6,914 bases of DNA. It comes from an archaeon. GTDB lineage: Archaea; Micrarchaeota; Micrarchaeia; Anstonellales; Bilamarchaeaceae. A program made the position numbers and the translations under genes. Below are positions 3,859-6,914 of the stretch, in pieces. Under the pieces are notes generated by a model, which made no database searches, was not told the origin of the DNA, and saw nothing but the letters and a program-made list of their open reading frames with translations. The stretch is taken from contig JAGVPF010000111.1 in NCBI GenBank assembly GCA_020052325.1, forward strand, positions 1-6,914, written 5' to 3'. Each line of letters starts with the position of its first letter. The first letter of the stretch is position 1.

Positions 3859-4887
3859 ATGGACTATGATTTGATGGCAAGGCTCTCGGAAGCCGACGGG
3901 GTCAGCTCGCAGGAAGGGGAGGTCGCCAGCATTCTCGAAAACGAATTCAAGAAACGCGGGCTGAAAACCGAGGTGGACAACTTCGGGAACGTGCTGGCGT
4001 ACAAATCCGTCGGCAAGAATCCGCTGATTCTGGGGGCGCACATGGACGAAATCGGGCTTATGGTGAAGCACATCGATGAGAAGGGGTTCCTCAGGTTCAT
4101 CAAGATTGGCGGCATAGACGACCGCACGCTCGTCAACCAGCAGGTGGTCATCAGGACGCAGAAGGGGCTCCTCAAGGGCGTCATTGGGATGAAGCCGCCG
4201 CACATAATGAAGGAAGAGGAGCGAAAATGCGTCGTGGGGCATACGAGCATGTTCATCGACATCGGCGCCGAAAACGAAAAGGACGCCCTTGCGATGGGGG
4301 TGGAAATCGGAAGCGCGGTCTCGTTCCCGACCCTATTCTTCAGGATGGGCAAGAAGCTGATGTGCGGCAAGGCGCTCGACAACCGCATCGGATGCTACAT
4401 AATCCTGGAACTGGCCAGGAATCTTCCGGACAATGTCATCCTCATGGGCACGTCCCAGGAAGAGGTCTCTGTTTTCGGCAAGGGCGCCATGACGGCAAGC
4501 TACCGCCTGGAACCCAGGGCGTTCATCGCTGTCGACACTTCGGTCGCCGGGGACCACCCGGAGCTGAAGCCGGACGATGCGCCGCTTGCCTTGGGCAAGG
4601 GGCCGTGCATAGCGCTTGTGGAAGCAGGCGCGAGGGGGAACGTTGCCGACCGCAAGCTTGCGCAGGGGATTTTCCAGTTTGCCAAGAAGGCCAAGGTGCC
4701 GATACAAATCGAGGTGTTCGACGGTGGCGCTACCGACGCCTCTTCCGTGTACAACCTTCGGGGCGGCATACCGTCCATAGCGGTGGGTGTCGCCACCAGG
4801 TATATCCATTCCAGCGTCGGCGTGGCGCATGAGGAGGATGTCGAATCAACGATAAAGCTCCTCAGGGTGGCAATCGGCTCGCTTTGA
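3859..4887 (+). CDS. M42 family metallo-aminopeptidase (TET / FrvX type)
   Basis: A 342-residue cytosolic di-metal aminopeptidase, the family that forms large tetrahedral complexes trimming peptides released by the proteasome and other proteases. Full length for M42. Seen directly: AHMDEIG with metal ligand His61 and Asp63; CGKALDNRIG with the bridging ligand Asp174; TSQEEV with catalytic Glu201 and metal ligand Glu202; AVDTS with Asp226; GGATDAS (289-295); RYIHSS with His317. The complete catalytic and metal-ligand set suggests activity. Residues of about 70-160 correspond to the inserted dimerisation/PDZ-like domain of the family. The SD at 3848-3853 fixes the start. It stands alone between a divergent nuclease gene and a convergent gene 37 bases downstream. 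Some M42 members are annotated as endoglucanases; aminopeptidase is the better-supported activity. Substrate preference cannot be read from the sequence. Confidence 0.93.
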   Translation: MDYDLMARLSEADGVSSQEGEVASILENEFKKRGLKTEVDNFGNVLAYKSVGKNPLILGAHMDEIGLMVKHIDEKGFLRFIKIGGIDDRTLVNQQVVIRTQKGLLKGVIGMKPPHIMKEEERKCVVGHTSMFIDIGAENEKDALAMGVEIGSAVSFPTLFFRMGKKLMCGKALDNRIGCYIILELARNLPDNVILMGTSQEEVSVFGKGAMTASYRLEPRAFIAVDTSVAGDHPELKPDDAPLALGKGPCIALVEAGARGNVADRKLAQGIFQFAKKAKVPIQIEVFDGGATDASSVYNLRGGIPSIAVGVATRYIHSSVGVAHEEDVESTIKLLRVAIGSL

Positions 4888-4924
4888 AAGCCTGATTGGG
4901 GCTGGAAAAACGGGCCGGCATGAG

Positions 4925-5968
4925 CTAATATGGGGACATGTCGCGGATTCGGTTGTCCTGGTCGGTGAAGACCCTGGAGGGGTCAAAATCCATCAGGTAG
5001 ATTGAGTCCGAGTTATGTTTTTCGAAGCCCTTCGAATCGGCATCGGTCGCGATAAGGACGATATTGAACACGCCCCCTTCAGTGCACAGCGGCATGACAA
5101 ATACGTTCCTGAAAACCGAGCGCCAGGTGTCATACGCGTATTGCAGATAGCCACCCCGCTCGACCTTTGCGATGATATTGATTGCGCAAACGCCGTTAGC
5201 GTCCAATGCGGACTTCACTTCTGAGGCGAATTCGACCGTGGCCATGCCGGGGACCGGGGATATTCCGCAGAAGGCGTCGATTACGACGAGATTGAACTTC
5301 TTTGCGGCGGCCTGTATGAATTTCCGTCCGTCTGCGATGTGAAACGCCGTTCTGCTGTCCTCTTTCAATGAAAAGAACCTTTTTCCAAGCGAAACGATTC
5401 CCGAATCGATGTCGATCCCATCAACATGCATATTTGGGAAAGCGCGCTTGAGTATCTCCACCATGGTGCCGCCCGCAACCCCGATTACCAGCCCATTGCC
5501 GGGGTTTTCCAGCATCTCAAAGGAACGCATCGCGAATGCCGGATAGAGCAGGGCGGGCGAGCCGTCGGAAAATTCGGCGCTCGAGAGGACCCCATCCATG
5601 TAGAGGCACCGGACCGGGCGCCCGTCAATGGAGGAATCGAATATGGCGGCAAATGACGCGTCCGTCCTTCCGGCATAGGCAAGGGTGCCGGAATCTAGGT
5701 TGAACTCATCGAGGATGGCGGTTTTCACCCTATGCAGCGCCTTGTCCAGGGTGCGGTTTTTCTGAGCGCCCCCATTCTCATCGATGGACTCGAGAGCTTC
5801 CCATTCCATCGATGGCCGGATCGATTTGAGGCGGGCTGGCGCCTCCCGTGCAAGGGAACGCAGCCGCGAGAGGACCCCTGCCGAATCCGGCTTTTTTCCT
5901 CGGCAACCTTCCAGCGACTGGATCGCTTCCAGAATATGCGCCAGGCGCTCCAGGTATTCCCGTTCCAT
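4925..5968 (-). CDS. Spermidine-synthase-like Rossmann-fold protein
   Basis: A 347-residue protein. Residues 1-95 are a helical, charged N-terminal region I cannot assign. Residues 115-310 resemble the spermidine synthase / SAM-methyltransferase fold: a core-entry strand RPVRCLYMDG (117-126), motif I VIGVAGGTMVEIL (161-173), acidic GIDIDSGIV (184-192), ADGRKF (212-217), VVIDAF (228-233), ATVEFASEV (243-251), and a C-terminal VFTDQDN resembling the usual ending of the family. The aminopropyltransferase GGGDGG loop is GVAGGT here (the Asp is missing), and the catalytic D-x-x-D-P motif is DAFCG, keeping only Asp231. A real spermidine synthase is therefore unlikely; a methyltransferase or other SAM-binding role is more plausible (inference). 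A weak AAGGT lies 6 bases before the ATG. The gene is divergent from the GTPase gene, with 69 bases between the two starts. Confidence 0.75.
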   Translation of the reverse strand: MEREYLERLAHILEAIQSLEGCRGKKPDSAGVLSRLRSLAREAPARLKSIRPSMEWEALESIDENGGAQKNRTLDKALHRVKTAILDEFNLDSGTLAYAGRTDASFAAIFDSSIDGRPVRCLYMDGVLSSAEFSDGSPALLYPAFAMRSFEMLENPGNGLVIGVAGGTMVEILKRAFPNMHVDGIDIDSGIVSLGKRFFSLKEDSRTAFHIADGRKFIQAAAKKFNLVVIDAFCGISPVPGMATVEFASEVKSALDANGVCAINIIAKVERGGYLQYAYDTWRSVFRNVFVMPLCTEGGVFNIVLIATDADSKGFEKHNSDSIYLMDFDPSRVFTDQDNRIRDMSPY

Positions 5969-5974
5969 GCCAAG

Positions 5975-5979
5975 ACCTT
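5975..5979 (-). promoter_or_regulatory. Weak ribosome binding site of the spermidine-synthase-like gene
   Basis: AAGGT on the minus strand, 6 bases before the ATG at 5968. It is a short match but correctly placed, and it supports this start. Confidence 0.35.
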
Positions 5980-6007
5980 GGTTGAGAAAGGATATCCCCT
6001 GCGAGCG

Positions 6008-6015
6008 CTTTTAAT
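6008..6015. promoter_or_regulatory. TATA-like element shared by two divergent genes
   Basis: CTTTTAAT is centred about 26 bases upstream of the GTPase ATG at 6038, which has no SD, so that gene looks leaderless. Read on the other strand (ATTAAAAG) it is about 44 bases from the start of the minus-strand gene, which would give that gene a leader of about 17-20 bases holding the AAGGT. One near-symmetric box may therefore serve both directions. Confidence 0.4.
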
Positions 6016-6037
6016 CCTCCCCGAAGAAAGGGTATCC

Positions 6038-6805
6038 ATGGCAAGCAAAAAAGGCGGGAGTCCAAGGGACGACCACTGGTTCGAGCTGAAAAACAGGATT
6101 CACGGTGCCGATGTCGTTGTGGAAGTGGTGGATGCCAGGGATATCGGCGCGACAAGGCTTCCGGTGGCAGAGAAATGGACCGGGTCCAAAAGGCTCCTCA
6201 TGGTCGCCAACAAGGCGGACCTCCGGCCGAAGGGGAAGGAGAAGCCCAGGCTTGAGAACAAGGGCATATTCATGAGCGCGAAGGCAGGCGGCGAGAATGG
6301 CAGGATGATCCTTATGCGGGCAATCATGGAGCGCACGAAATCAAGGCCGGCAAAGGCGCTATTCATCGGGTACCCGAATGTCGGGAAAAGTTCGCTCATC
6401 AACATGCTGGCACACAGGAGTGTTGTGAGGGTCTCGCCGGTTGCCGGGACCACGAAGGATATCCAATGGGTGCGCATCAGCGACGAGCTGATTGTGAGCG
6501 ACTACCGCGGCATGTTCCCGAAACACGAATCCGAAGGAGAGCTCGTGCGCAAGGGCGCGGTGAAGATGGCCGGCGAGAGGGAGAAATACGCCTACACTTT
6601 TGCGAAAAAGCTGCTCGCCTCGCCAACCCTCCGGAGATGGCTGGAAAAAAGATATGACATCGATTTGCGCACGGCTGAAAATGCAGAGGACGTGCTCAGG
6701 TTGATGGCAGAGCGGAGGGGCTGGTTCATAAAGGGCGGGGAGCCCAATCTCGAGGAGGCGGCACGGCACCTGGTCCGGGCGATGGCAGAGGCGCCGATAA
6801 TCTGA
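6038..6805 (+). CDS. Circularly permuted GTPase, YlqF-like
   Basis: A 255-residue GTPase with permuted G motifs, a class involved in ribosome subunit assembly. Order seen: EVVDARD..ATR (29-40), G4 NKAD (58-61), G5 SAK (80-82), then G1 GYPNVGKSS (111-119), G2 AGTT (136-139) and G3 DYRG (155-158). G3 keeps the DxxG pattern but has Tyr-Arg where DTPG or DSPG is usual. Residues about 199-250 match the YlqF C-terminal helical region (RRWLEKRYDI, then RRGWFIKGGEPNLEEAARHL). The frame is open upstream to 5732, but that stretch lies antisense to the neighbouring gene. The ATG at 6038 is chosen because it directly precedes the family sequence and a TATA-like box sits 26 bases upstream. The length suits archaeal members. 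Role in rRNA/ribosome maturation is inferred from the family; the precise target is unknown. Confidence 0.88.
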   Translation: MASKKGGSPRDDHWFELKNRIHGADVVVEVVDARDIGATRLPVAEKWTGSKRLLMVANKADLRPKGKEKPRLENKGIFMSAKAGGENGRMILMRAIMERTKSRPAKALFIGYPNVGKSSLINMLAHRSVVRVSPVAGTTKDIQWVRISDELIVSDYRGMFPKHESEGELVRKGAVKMAGEREKYAYTFAKKLLASPTLRRWLEKRYDIDLRTAENAEDVLRLMAERRGWFIKGGEPNLEEAARHLVRAMAEAPII

Positions 6806-6842
6806 GAATGGGAGGCCGGAGGCATCCAGGTATAGTGTTATA

Positions 6843-6850
6843 TTTATATA
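6843..6850 (+). promoter_or_regulatory. Strong TATA box upstream of the last gene
   Basis: TTTATATA, within a longer AT-rich run (6838-6855), is centred about 27 bases upstream of the ATG at 6874. There is no SD between them, so the gene is probably leaderless. This is the best TATA match in the window. Confidence 0.65.
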
Positions 6851-6873
6851 TTTTATGGTAGAATAAGTATATC

Positions 6874-6914
6874 ATGAGCGCCACGATAAATTCACACCCA
6901 GATTCACCACCGCC
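6874..6914 (+). CDS. Start of an unidentified gene, truncated by the window end
   Basis: ATG at 6874 opens a frame that stays open to the window end, beginning MSATINSHPDSPPP. An ATG at 6855 is followed by a stop after two codons, so 6874 is the first usable start. The spacing to the TATA box supports a leaderless gene. Thirteen codons are too few to name a product; the Pro/Ser-rich beginning suggests a disordered N-terminus. Confidence 0.5.
   Translation, partial: MSATINSHPDSPP

Noticed and set aside
4888..4924. Strong shared terminator between the convergent M42 and spermidine-synthase-like genes
   Set aside because: Only a single A5/T5 tract (4906-4910) is present and no stem is evident, too little to call.
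5732..6037. N-terminal extension of the GTPase frame by about 100 codons
   Set aside because: It is antisense to the well-supported minus-strand gene, and its composition (Arg/Pro/Phe rich) is that of a shadow frame. The family sequence starts at 6038.

Overview
The window looks archaeal. Three things point that way: a modified-mevalonate-pathway phosphomevalonate dehydratase gene pair; TATA-like boxes 26-29 bases upstream of start codons that lack a Shine-Dalgarno (SD) site (leaderless genes); and SD sites of the AGGTGA type matching the archaeal 16S 3' end. Oligo-T tracts follow several genes. The dense, mixed-strand layout and the surface-protein style would suit a small-genome lineage such as DPANN, but nothing here fixes the phylum.

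Layout. 1-740 (+): the 3' end of the AcnX-type large subunit and the complete small (DUF126) subunit of phosphomevalonate dehydratase, translationally coupled. 741-1102: no long gene, but the minus strand carries what looks like a complete miniature transcription unit: TATA/BRE, two perfect hairpins, an SD site, a 31-codon ORF and T-tracts. 1103-2218 (-): a cysteine-rich lipoprotein with a reduced Kazal module and four repeats of six cysteines each. 2353-2940 (+): a divergently transcribed second lipoprotein with a TTG start and a Gly/Asp/Ala-rich tail. 3010-3795 (-): a DEDDy RNase H-fold exonuclease of the YprB type. 3859-4887 (+): an M42 metallo-aminopeptidase. 4925-5968 (-): a spermidine-synthase-like protein that lacks key aminopropyltransferase residues. 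6038-6805 (+): a circularly permuted YlqF-like GTPase. 6874-end (+): the first codons of a further leaderless gene.

The housekeeping genes (isoprenoid synthesis, nuclease, peptidase, ribosome-assembly-type GTPase) are arranged mostly as single genes in divergent or convergent pairs, not as one pathway operon. The two lipoprotein genes share an intergenic promoter region and probably act on the outer face of the membrane. The least ordinary parts are the 31-aa unit and the Kazal/six-cysteine lipoprotein. I see no tRNA, rRNA, CRISPR array or insertion sequence.
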